Source: Solwaraspora sp. WMMA2056 (GTDB lineage: Bacteria > Actinomycetota > Actinomycetes > Mycobacteriales > Micromonosporaceae). Taken from it: a DNA stretch of 64,000 nucleotides. The stretch is taken from assembly GCF_030345095.1 (NCBI RefSeq), contig NZ_CP128360.1, positions 4,774,001 through 4,838,000 on the forward strand, in the 5' to 3' direction. This document shows, in pieces, positions 1-7,562 of this stretch. Both the position numbers and the translations under genes were made by a program. The notes beneath the pieces are model-generated. The model had not been told where the DNA came from. It saw nothing but the letters and a program-made list of their open reading frames with translations, and searched no databases. Within the stretch, counting starts at the first letter, position 1. Each line of letters opens with the position of its first letter.

Positions 1-114
1 CTGCGGACCCAGCCCCCGCAGGACCCGGTCGCCGGCGTAGAAGACCTGGTTCCCGGGATCCCGGAAGGATCCGGGCTCGTCGTGTGACGTCGAGGTCGTC
101 GGTTCGGAGATCAT
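1..114 (-). CDS. N-terminus of a probable SAM-dependent methyltransferase (partial)
   Basis: An open minus-strand frame starts at ATG 114-112 and leaves the window after 38 codons. The visible residues contain a GSFRDPGNQVFYAGDRVLR stretch that resembles the N-terminal signature of a class I SAM-dependent methyltransferase family found beside the small membrane protein at 128-280. The start lies 13 bp after that gene's stop, so the two are probably one operon. The SAM-binding motifs are outside the window, so the family call rests on the N-terminal signature and gene context only. Confidence 0.5.
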   Translation of the reverse strand, partial: MISEPTTSTSHDEPGSFRDPGNQVFYAGDRVLRGLGPQ

Positions 115-127
115 CGAGTGGTGCCGC

Positions 128-280
128 TCAGTCCTTCTTGGCGGGCTGCTTGCGGAACCGGCTGACCAGGCGGCGCCAGTAGAGCTTCGTCGCGACGACC
201 ATCCCGGCCGCACCGGCGACCACCGCTTGAACGATCAAGCTGCCGGATCCGGCGTCAAGGTATGCCAATACGTCAGTCAT
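128..280 (-). CDS. Small single-span membrane protein (YLDxGSGS family)
   Basis: This 50-residue protein starts at ATG 280 behind a GGGAGG ribosome binding site; a longer upstream frame lacks such a site. It opens with the motif YLDAGSGSLIVQ, followed by one hydrophobic span (about residues 14-30) and a basic, lysine- and arginine-rich tail, so the C-terminus should be cytoplasmic. Short proteins with this YLD-P/A-GSGS motif commonly sit beside methyltransferases or exopolysaccharide genes, which fits the downstream partial gene. The molecular function is not known to me. Confidence 0.7.
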   Translation of the reverse strand: MTDVLAYLDAGSGSLIVQAVVAGAAGMVVATKLYWRRLVSRFRKQPAKKD

Positions 281-597
281 GCCGGCCACCTCCCAACTGT
301 CGAGTCTCGTGCCGTACAGGGTGGGCGATCGACCACCGACGGGCCGAGCCGGCGTCATCGTTGGTTCGCCGGCCCGCCACCTGGCGGACAACTGCCGTCC
401 ACCACCCTACGCCGCCCGTCTCACCCACACCGACAGCCCCACGCACCACGCGGCCCGTGGTGGCCGCACCCCTCGGCAACGTTGTCGCATTTCACAGCCT
501 TTCACCGGGGTTCACCCCGCTGGTAACCCTGCCCGGGGCACGGTCGCCCGCTTGGGTAACAGTTCGACAACGGCAGGTGAAGGCGCGCCGCCGACGC
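281..597. other. Intergenic region without a supported gene
   Basis: This gap lies upstream of the small membrane protein (minus strand) and downstream of the HelD-like gene. It should hold the promoter of the minus-strand operon and the helD terminator. I see a short GC-rich inverted repeat, CGGGGT-TC-ACCCCG, near 506-519, but its loop is too small for a normal hairpin. Open frames here look like high-GC artefacts: they lack ribosome binding sites and any family signature. Confidence 0.4.
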
Positions 598-3000
598 CTA
601 CTCGTCACCGGTGCGCAGCACCATCGGCAGCGTTCCGGGGTAGAGCACGCCGAGCCGGGCCGTCGCCCTGGTCAGGGCGACGTACAGGTCGTTTCGTCCC
701 CGTGCCGACTCGGCGAGGATCGCGCCCGGATCCACCAGGATCACCGAGTCGAACTCCAGACCTTTCGCCTGTGCCACGGTCAGCACCACCACCGGCGCGG
801 CCAGATCCGGTTGTTCCCCGAACGCGACCTCGCCGGCCCCTGCCGCCCGGACCGCCTCGCCGAGCGGCCCGGCACCACCGGCGGGCACGATCACCCCCAA
901 CCGGCCGGACCCGACCTGGGGCAGTTCCCGGCGGACCAGCTCGACCAGCCGATCCGCCAGCTCCTGCGGCCCGGACACCTGCTCCCACCACGGGTCGACG
1001 CCGGACTCCCGGACGGCCTGCGGGACGCTGACGTCGGGATCGATCGCGGCGAGCACCCGGGCGGCGACCGCGAGGATCTCGGCCGGCGTGCGGTAGCTGA
1101 CGGTCAACTGCGCCAACCGCCACCGGTCGGCCACGTACGGCTCCAGAATGTCCGACCAGGCGGCGGCACCGCCGAGGAAGCCGGTCTGCGCCACGTCCCC
1201 GACGATCGTCATCGACCGGCTCGGGCAGCGACGCATCAACAGCCGCCACGCCATCGCCGACAGTTCCTGCGCCTCGTCGACCACGACATGGCCGAAGGTC
1301 CAGCGACGATCGGCGGCGGCCCGCTCGGCGGCGGTCCGCCGGTCGCCCGCCACCTGGCGGGTCGCCAGCGACTCGGCGTCGAGCAGGTCCGTCGCGGCCA
1401 GGATCTCGGGTTCGGCCTCGTCCTCCACGTCGATCGACTCCGACCCGCGCAGCACCTCCAGGGCACCTTCGGCGTACTCCAGACGGGCGCGACGACGCAG
1501 TTCGGCCGCCGTCCGTGCGTCGCTGTCGTCCTCACCCAGCAGTTCGGCGGCCTCGTCGAGCAGCGGCACGTCCGCCGGGGTCCAGCCGCCACCGGGTGGG
1601 CGCGCCAGCAGCGCCCGGCCGGCGGCGTCGAGATGCGGCGCGGCGGCGGCGAGCCGCTCCTCGGAGGCGTACAGGTCGGTCAGCAGCCGCTGCGGGGTCA
1701 GCACCGGCCAGAACCGGTCCAGGGCCGACCGCAGCGCGGGGTCCGTCCGCAACTCCCGGCGGATCTCGGCGAGATCAGCTTCGGCGAGCACCTGCGGGTC
1801 GCCGGGCGCGTCGTCGCCACCGAGTGGATCGTCGGCGTACGGATCGACGCCGATCTCCTCGGCGATCTGGCTGGCCAGGGCGTGCACGATCTCGGTGTCG
1901 AACAGTGGGCGGGCCAGGTTGTGCAGTCGCCCGGCCCGCCGGACGTTGTCCCGGGCCGTCTGGCAGATCTGCGGGGTCAGCCGGAGCTGGTGACCGTCCA
2001 CCTCGATCACGACGGTCTCGTCCGGCACCTCCTGGCGATCGCGGACCGCGGCGGCGATCACGGCAGCCATCTCGGCACGCCCCTTGAGCTGAGCTGCCGC
2101 CGCCGGCTCGACGCGGGTCGCGCGTACCCCGGGGAACAGTTCCCCCGGGGTGCGCAGCAGCACACCGGTCTCCGCCAACGACGGCAGCACCTGCGCGATG
2201 TAGCGCAGGAACGTCGCGTTGGGGCCGACGACCAGCACGCCACGGCTGGACAGCTCCCGCCGGTACGTGTACAGCAGGTAGGCGGCCCGGTGCAGCGCGA
2301 CGGCGGTCTTGCCGGTGCCCGGACCGCCCTGCACGACGAGCACCCCGTCCACCGGCGCTCTGATGATCTCGTCCTGCTCGGCCTGGATGGTCGCGACGAT
2401 GTCCTTCATCCGGCCGGTGCGCCCGGCGGTGATCGCGGCGAGCAGCGCCGCCTCACCGGTCACCGCGGTCGTCGGCCGGTCGCGCGCCAGGTCCAGATCG
2501 AGCACCTCGTCGTCGAGCGCGGTCACGGTCCGCAGCCGGGTACGCAGGTGCCGCCGCCGCCACACCCCGTCGGGTGCCGCCGCCGTCGCCAGGTAGAACG
2601 GTCGGGCGGCCGGTGCCCGCCAGTCGATCAGCAGCGGGTCGTAGTCGCCGTTCTCGTCGAACAGCCCGATCCGGCCGATGTAGTGGCGGGTGCCGTCGGT
2701 CAGGTCGAGCCGACCGAAGCAGAGGCCGTTCTCCACGGCGCCGTACTGGGCGATCCGCTCGCTGTGCAGGGCCACCGTGCTCTCCCGCTCGGAGCGGGCC
2801 TGCGGCGTGCCGCCGGTGGAGCGCAGGGCCGCCGCCAGTCGCTGCTGCGCCTGCTGCCGTAACCGGTCCACCTGCTCGTACAGCGTGGTGACGTACTGCT
2901 GCTCGGCGGCGAGCTCAGCGGCCAGGGCCGGGGCGGCTGAGGCGATCCGGTGCGCGTCGCCGACGTTGTCACGACCACGGGCGCCCACGACACTTGACAC
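598..3000 (-). CDS. helD: HelD-family ATPase (RNA polymerase recycling / UvrD-like)
   Basis: The 800-residue product has the layout of actinobacterial HelD: an N-terminal helical region (about 20-70, the antiparallel coiled coil that enters the polymerase secondary channel in characterised HelD), then a UvrD/Rep-like motor with Walker A GGPGTGKT near residue 225, a DEAQELS Walker B-like motif, and motif VSYRTP. It shares LLIDWRAPAARPFY near residue 125 with this family. HelD proteins release stalled or rifampicin-bound RNA polymerase using ATP. The start is GTG 3000 behind AGGGGGAAA. Some relatives (HelR) give rifampicin tolerance and follow a rifamycin-associated inverted repeat; I do not see that element upstream. 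The divergent osmC gene starts 231 bp away. Confidence 0.88.
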   Translation of the reverse strand: MSSVVGARGRDNVGDAHRIASAAPALAAELAAEQQYVTTLYEQVDRLRQQAQQRLAAALRSTGGTPQARSERESTVALHSERIAQYGAVENGLCFGRLDLTDGTRHYIGRIGLFDENGDYDPLLIDWRAPAARPFYLATAAAPDGVWRRRHLRTRLRTVTALDDEVLDLDLARDRPTTAVTGEAALLAAITAGRTGRMKDIVATIQAEQDEIIRAPVDGVLVVQGGPGTGKTAVALHRAAYLLYTYRRELSSRGVLVVGPNATFLRYIAQVLPSLAETGVLLRTPGELFPGVRATRVEPAAAAQLKGRAEMAAVIAAAVRDRQEVPDETVVIEVDGHQLRLTPQICQTARDNVRRAGRLHNLARPLFDTEIVHALASQIAEEIGVDPYADDPLGGDDAPGDPQVLAEADLAEIRRELRTDPALRSALDRFWPVLTPQRLLTDLYASEERLAAAAPHLDAAGRALLARPPGGGWTPADVPLLDEAAELLGEDDSDARTAAELRRRARLEYAEGALEVLRGSESIDVEDEAEPEILAATDLLDAESLATRQVAGDRRTAAERAAADRRWTFGHVVVDEAQELSAMAWRLLMRRCPSRSMTIVGDVAQTGFLGGAAAWSDILEPYVADRWRLAQLTVSYRTPAEILAVAARVLAAIDPDVSVPQAVRESGVDPWWEQVSGPQELADRLVELVRRELPQVGSGRLGVIVPAGGAGPLGEAVRAAGAGEVAFGEQPDLAAPVVVLTVAQAKGLEFDSVILVDPGAILAESARGRNDLYVALTRATARLGVLYPGTLPMVLRTGDE

Positions 3001-3231
3001 ACTTTCCCCCTGTTTGTCCGCCTCGACGCGCCCGCGCCGACCGGTGCGTGGATCCGGCCGTGTCCGCAGCCCACGAAAGATCCCACGATAGCGTGCGACC
3101 GCCGGCCGACCCGCCGGCCGCGTCGCCGCCCGACCGGGCCCCGACCCGGGCCCGCCCCGGCACCGACCGGCGGTGTTTCCCCGCCCACCCGGGGGGTACG
3201 CGGGGTGGGCGGACGACGCGGAGGGGGCACG

Positions 3232-3678
3232 ATGGGCGACTCAGACACCTGGATCCATCAGGCATCAGCAACCGCCGAGGCGGGTCGGGTCCGGACCGAC
3301 GACGGCGAGTTCTCCAGCCGGTTGTCCTCACCACTGGCACCGCAGGGCTCGGGGCTGACCCCGGAGCAACTGCTCGCCGCCGCCTTCGCCTCCTGTCTGC
3401 ACCACGCGGCGGTGGAGGCAGCCACCGAGATCATCGACGAGTCGCACACCGTCGAGGTCCGCGCCGAGACCCGGCTGCACCGGGACGCGGACGGCCGCTA
3501 CCGCGCCGACGTACGGGCGAGTGTCTCGTCCTGCGGCCTCAGCGGTGAGCAACTGGCCGCCCTGGTCCGCCGGGCGGACCTGCTCTGGCCGTTCTGCGCC
3601 ACCGACGGCAGCCGGCACACCGTCGACGTGGTGGCCGCCCGACCGGAGGAGAGCCGGGTCGGCGTCCCACCGGGCTGA
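3232..3678 (+). CDS. OsmC/Ohr-family peroxide-detoxifying protein
   Basis: The 148-residue protein, started at ATG 3232 behind GGAGGGGG (an earlier in-frame ATG at 3205 lacks a site), has the OsmC fold signature: a glycine/threonine-rich N-terminal strand region, LTPEQLLAAAFASCLHHA carrying the first conserved cysteine near residue 60, and DLLWPFC with the second near residue 122. In Ohr/OsmC these two cysteines reduce organic hydroperoxides at the expense of lipoylated or thiol partners. An extra cysteine (SSCGLS, about 102) lies between them. It converges on the GGDEF gene; the two stop codons sit in the two arms of one hairpin (3671-3717). Confidence 0.85.
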   Translation: MGDSDTWIHQASATAEAGRVRTDDGEFSSRLSSPLAPQGSGLTPEQLLAAAFASCLHHAAVEAATEIIDESHTVEVRAETRLHRDADGRYRADVRASVSSCGLSGEQLAALVRRADLLWPFCATDGSRHTVDVVAARPEESRVGVPPG

Positions 3679-3717
3679 CCTCGCGCCGGCCACTGCGGCA
3701 CCGGCGTGGTCAGCCCG
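3671..3717. terminator. Bidirectional hairpin terminator built from two converging stop codons
   Basis: CGGGCTGACC at 3671-3680 is perfectly complementary to GGTCAGCCCG at 3708-3717, and an inner stem CGCCGG (3684-3689)/CCGGCG (3701-3706) continues the structure. The osmC stop (TGA 3676-3678) is in the left arm and the stop of the GGDEF gene (TCA 3710-3712 on the plus strand) is in the right arm. There is no T-run, as is common in high-GC actinobacteria. Confidence 0.7.
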
Positions 3718-6241
3718 AGCCGGTCCGGCGCAGGCGTGGCATCCGGACCACGTGGGCGCCGGGGTGCAGCCGGGGTACGAGTGCCCCGACCACTCCGTCA
3801 CAGCCGCGCCGCAGCGCGGCGAGCAACTGGTCGGCACCGGCGGCCGCCGGCCCGAACAACCGGCCCTGCCCGGCCGCGCAGCCGAGTTCCCAGAGGGTAC
3901 GCCGGTGCGCCTCGGTGGACACTCCGTCGGCGACGACGGTGTCGGCGAGGTCGCGCCCCAGCCCGATCAGGGACCGTAGCGCCAGCGGGGAGTTGTCCGC
4001 CGCGACGAGCGACTGATGGTCCACCTTCACCAGGTGCACCGGGATCCGCAACAGCGCCGACAACGGCGCGTCCGAGGTGCCGAATCCGGCGAACCCGATC
4101 CGGACGCCGTCGTCGTGCAACTGGTGCAGCGCGCGCAGTGCAAGCTCCGGGCAGGTGGCCCCGGTCGTCTCGGTCAACTCGACGGTCAGCAGATCCGCCG
4201 GCACCTGATGGGCCGCCAGCAGCCGTCGGACCTCGGCGGGAAACGCCGGATCGAGCAGGCTGCGCGAACTGATTCCGATCGACACCGGCAGGGCGAACCC
4301 GCCGTCGCGCCAGCACCGGGCGGCGGCCAGCGCGCGGTCCATCGTGCCCCGGGTGAACTCGGCCAGCCAGCCGGACCGCTCGACCAGGGTGAGCAGGCGC
4401 TGGGCGGGCTGGTCACCGAGATCAGGCTGACCCCACCGGACGGTCGCCCCGGCGGCCACGACCGTACCGCTGCCGAGGTCGACGACCGGGTCGAAGGCCA
4501 CCGTGTAACGGCGGGCCGCGAGCGCACCGGGTAGTTCGCCGCCGAGAGCCAGCTGGTCGGGGTCGGCGGTGTCGCGGCTGCGGTCGTAGCGGCACAGGCC
4601 CTGCCCGTGCTCCTTGGCCTGATACATGGCGACGTCCGCCCGACGCAACAGTTCCTCGGTGCTGGTGTTGCCGTCCGCGGTGGCCAGCCCGGCGCTCGCC
4701 CGCAGGCTGATCCGGATCCCGTCGAGGTCCATCGGCTCCCGCAGGACCTGCAGGATCTGCCGGGCGTGGTGCTCGGCCCGGGCGGGGGCTGTCGGACCGG
4801 TGAGCAGGATGGCGAACTCGTCGCCGCCGAGCCGGGCCACGAGGTCGTCGGCCGCCCCTCGGGCGAGTCGCCGGGCGACCTCGATCAGCACCTGGTCGCC
4901 GGCGGAGTGCCCGAGGGTGTCGTTGACCTCCTTGAAGTGGTCGAGGTCGATCAGCAGCAACGCGGTCCGGGGCAGGCTGCGCCGATCCGACAACGCGGCG
5001 GCGAGGCGTTCCCGCAGGTATCGACGGTTGGCCAGCCCGGTCAACGGATCGTGGGTGGCGTCGTGCTCATGCCGGGCCGCGAGCTCGGTGACCTGGGCGT
5101 AGGCGACAGCGTTGCGGATCGCGGTGCCGAGGGCGGAGCCGAAGGTCCGCAGGGTGTAACGCTCCCGGTCGGACAGCGCCGCGCCGGTGAGGCCGAGCCG
5201 CAACGTGCCGAGGCCCGCTGGCGTGGTCGCCGCCCCCAGCGGCACGCTGACCACCCCGTCGTCGGTACGCGGCGGTGCGCGATCGGCCGGGCCGTCGTAC
5301 CGTAGGCCGTGCTCATCGCCCCGGACGAGGCGGCGCTGCGGGCCGTGCTGGAATTCGATCTCGACGAGTCGCGCCGCGAACAACCGGCCGGCTCCCGACA
5401 GCGCGGTCCGCACCACGGCGTCCAGGTCGACGTCGTTGAGGGCGTCGGTGGTCTCGGCGAGCTGCCGCCACGCCGCCCGTTCCTCGGCGAGGTGCAGTCT
5501 GCGGCGGTAGCCGGAATGCAGCAGCAGCACGGCCAGTGGGGTGGCGACGAGCAGCCGGGCATCGATGGCGACGACGACCACGGTCAGCATCGCGATCAGC
5601 AGCGTGGCGGCCTTCACCACCGCGCGCATCCCGGCACCCCGGCGGACCACCCGTCGCCAGGAGGTGCGTTCCGCCAGCGAGACGACCGGCACCGGCAGGG
5701 TCTCGTCCACCAGGGCGTACGCCAGGGCGGCTGCGCACAACGCGAGTGCCGTCGTGGCCCAGGACCGGGTCAGGTGGGTGGTCGACCCGAGGGCCGGGGA
5801 CAGTCCCCACCAGGCGGCGGCCGAGGCGGCACCGAGCGCGCCGAGCGACTCCTTGGCGCTGGCGAAGGCGACCTTGACCGGGGTGGATCCGGCGACGAGT
5901 CGGCCGGCAGCTACGCCCAGCGCCGTACAGACCACCACCCAGGACGGTGGCAGGACCGCCACCGAGACCAGCACCGCCGCGCTGGTCGGCGAGATACCCT
6001 GCGGAGCACGGATCCGGATCGGTACGGTACATCCGCTCGCCACGGCGACCAGGCAGGCCAGGACCAGCGGGTGGTGCAGGGCGGGCAGGCTGGGCGTTGC
6101 CGCGATCCGCGACACCGCCCATGCCAGCGCCACCAGGCCACAGCAGACGATGAGTCCGACGAGAGGCACCAGCCGCCGGTCCGCCTCATCATTACGCACC
6201 GCCGCCGTCGCCTCACTTCCCGTTCGGACAGCACCCTCCAC
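3710..6241 (-). CDS. Membrane GGDEF / degenerate EAL protein (c-di-GMP signalling)
   Basis: The 843-residue protein has several N-terminal membrane spans (about residues 25-240), a GAF-like region (about 255-380), a GGDEF domain with HDPLTGLANRRYL and an intact GGDEF motif at residues 472-476, and an EAL-like domain from about 580. The GGDEF half should make cyclic di-GMP from two GTP. The EAL half is degenerate: the EAL-xRW position reads GAT-VRW, the DDFG position reads GFAGFGT, and the late EGVE position reads DGVS. Metal-binding acidic residues are therefore missing and phosphodiesterase activity is unlikely; the domain may only bind c-di-GMP or GTP. GTG 6241 follows a GAGG site; GTG at residue 15 is an alternative. 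Confidence 0.88.
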   Translation of the reverse strand: MEGAVRTGSEATAAVRNDEADRRLVPLVGLIVCCGLVALAWAVSRIAATPSLPALHHPLVLACLVAVASGCTVPIRIRAPQGISPTSAAVLVSVAVLPPSWVVVCTALGVAAGRLVAGSTPVKVAFASAKESLGALGAASAAAWWGLSPALGSTTHLTRSWATTALALCAAALAYALVDETLPVPVVSLAERTSWRRVVRRGAGMRAVVKAATLLIAMLTVVVVAIDARLLVATPLAVLLLHSGYRRRLHLAEERAAWRQLAETTDALNDVDLDAVVRTALSGAGRLFAARLVEIEFQHGPQRRLVRGDEHGLRYDGPADRAPPRTDDGVVSVPLGAATTPAGLGTLRLGLTGAALSDRERYTLRTFGSALGTAIRNAVAYAQVTELAARHEHDATHDPLTGLANRRYLRERLAAALSDRRSLPRTALLLIDLDHFKEVNDTLGHSAGDQVLIEVARRLARGAADDLVARLGGDEFAILLTGPTAPARAEHHARQILQVLREPMDLDGIRISLRASAGLATADGNTSTEELLRRADVAMYQAKEHGQGLCRYDRSRDTADPDQLALGGELPGALAARRYTVAFDPVVDLGSGTVVAAGATVRWGQPDLGDQPAQRLLTLVERSGWLAEFTRGTMDRALAAARCWRDGGFALPVSIGISSRSLLDPAFPAEVRRLLAAHQVPADLLTVELTETTGATCPELALRALHQLHDDGVRIGFAGFGTSDAPLSALLRIPVHLVKVDHQSLVAADNSPLALRSLIGLGRDLADTVVADGVSTEAHRRTLWELGCAAGQGRLFGPAAAGADQLLAALRRGCDGVVGALVPRLHPGAHVVRMPRLRRTGSG

Positions 6242-6524
6242 ATGAGCCTCGCGTTAGCGTCTCATAACTCACCGTCCACACAACAGGCCCCGACTCAGAT
6301 CCAATCGTTGTCACGCATCTCGCCACCTCCTCCATCCGACGCTTCGAAGCGAAGGGTAAAGAAGATAAGTGACGTTTGGTATAGCTAAATGTCTTTTACT
6401 CCAGTACGCGAGCAATATTGCCAATATAACTTTACGCCCGTCTCTGGAAACAGCCCGTGAAGCTCACTCTTGACGCCGATCGGCGAGGACACCACAGGTG
6501 CCACCACGACCGGTAGCGCCGGAC
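6242..6524. promoter_or_regulatory. AT-rich regulatory region with three perfect palindromes
   Basis: This gap between the B12 sensor stop and the GGDEF start (both minus strand) is clearly less GC-rich than its surroundings around 6350-6450. It contains perfect palindromes CGCTTCGAAGCG (6340-6351), GCAATATTGC (6412-6421) and CGCCGATCGGCG (6474-6485). It should carry the promoter and possible operators of the GGDEF gene. A 23-codon frame at 6389 has no ribosome binding site and is not called. Confidence 0.5.
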
Positions 6525-7562
6525 TCAGCGCGCAATCGCGTGGACGACGGCACGTCGGCCGTCGCGCAGAAAGTCGTACGCACGAGGGAAATCACGCAGG
6601 GTCGCAGAGAATACACTCAGCGTTCTAAGCACCCCACGTTGCGGAACGCCACGCGCCCGCAGCACCTCGACCGTCCACGAAATGGCATCGACGAACAGGG
6701 CACCGTCGTCCATGTAGACAGCCGCCGCGAGAAAATCCACCAGATGACCGAGATCGGCGATCGTGGCATCCCACTGTGCCTGTGTGTAGCCGGAGGTGAT
6801 CCGTTCGGAGCGGCGCAGGTCGTCCAGCGCCAGGTCGATGATCTCGGCCCGCCGCTTCACCAGCCCCGCGTACTCCTCGCCGCCGAGCCGGCCCGTCGGC
6901 GCCGCCGCCCCGGACGACACCTCGCCCGGGGCAGCGAGCAGGTCGGCGGCGGCGCGGGCGTCCGGCGCCCAGGCCACCCCGAACGCCCGCGCCCACCGGC
7001 CGTCCGGACCGAAGCCACGGCCGCCGACCAGAATCGGCACGTCGGCCCGGCGGCAGGCCTCGATCATCTGATGTGCCTGCGGCAGCCGCATCGGCAACGC
7101 GCAGGCCAGGGCCAGCGCCACCGCGTCGTGTCGGTGCAGGTAGGCCATCAGGTGTACGGCGGGCACACTCGCGCCGAGGAAGGTGACCTGCCAACCGCGC
7201 AGTCGCAACACCTCGGCGACCAGCCGGGGCGGCAACGCGTGCCACTCGCCGTCCATGCAGGCCACGACGACCCGCCCCCGGTACGCTCGGGGAGCGGCCC
7301 GGGCGACGACCGCGGCCACCACCTGTTCGCTGATGTGCGTGGCCGCGTGTTCCTGGGCCACCGACCACTCGTTGCGCTGCCACCACTGACCGACCTGTGC
7401 CTGGGCCGGCGCGACGAGGTCGAGCAGCACCGACTCCGCCGGGATCCCGGCCTCCAGCAGGTCGTCGGCCAGGTCCCTGGCGCCGGCCTCGTCTGCCTCG
7501 GCCAGACAGTCGAGAAACGCCGGGTATGCCGAAGTGACGTCGACGGTCGAGACAGCGGCCAC
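6525..7562 (-). CDS. B12-binding sensor with CarH-type light-sensing cap motif
   Basis: The 345-residue product starts at GTG 7562, whose first base is the last base of the phosphatase stop codon (TAGTG), behind a GGAGGA site. Residues 1-90 form a helical B12 cap containing W61-x9-E71-H72, the Wx9EH signature of CarH-type cobalamin photoreceptors. Residues 95-200 are a B12-binding Rossmann domain with E106-x-H108-x-x-P111 (family consensus ExHxxG, so glycine is replaced by proline), then GASVP and a GG pair. Residues 215-345 form a helical domain that I do not recognise with certainty. There is no MerR helix-turn-helix, so it cannot act as CarH does on DNA. The coupling suggests it reports to the adjoining phosphatase; that is inference. 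Confidence 0.82.
   Translation of the reverse strand: MAAVSTVDVTSAYPAFLDCLAEADEAGARDLADDLLEAGIPAESVLLDLVAPAQAQVGQWWQRNEWSVAQEHAATHISEQVVAAVVARAAPRAYRGRVVVACMDGEWHALPPRLVAEVLRLRGWQVTFLGASVPAVHLMAYLHRHDAVALALACALPMRLPQAHQMIEACRRADVPILVGGRGFGPDGRWARAFGVAWAPDARAAADLLAAPGEVSSGAAAPTGRLGGEEYAGLVKRRAEIIDLALDDLRRSERITSGYTQAQWDATIADLGHLVDFLAAAVYMDDGALFVDAISWTVEVLRARGVPQRGVLRTLSVFSATLRDFPRAYDFLRDGRRAVVHAIAR

Noticed and set aside
262-2862. Long plus-strand open frame opposite the HelD gene
   Set aside because: It is an antisense shadow of a GC-rich gene: composition dominated by R, P, G and H, no family motif, no ribosome binding site.
6389-6460. 23-codon frame in the AT-rich gap
   Set aside because: There is no ribosome binding site or -10 hexamer at the right distance, and no family match.
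6525-7562. Methionine synthase or corrinoid methyltransferase carrier protein
   Set aside because: The Wx9EH cap motif and ExH ligand motif fit photoreceptor-type sensors, not the DxHxxG carrier proteins, and no methyltransferase gene is adjacent.
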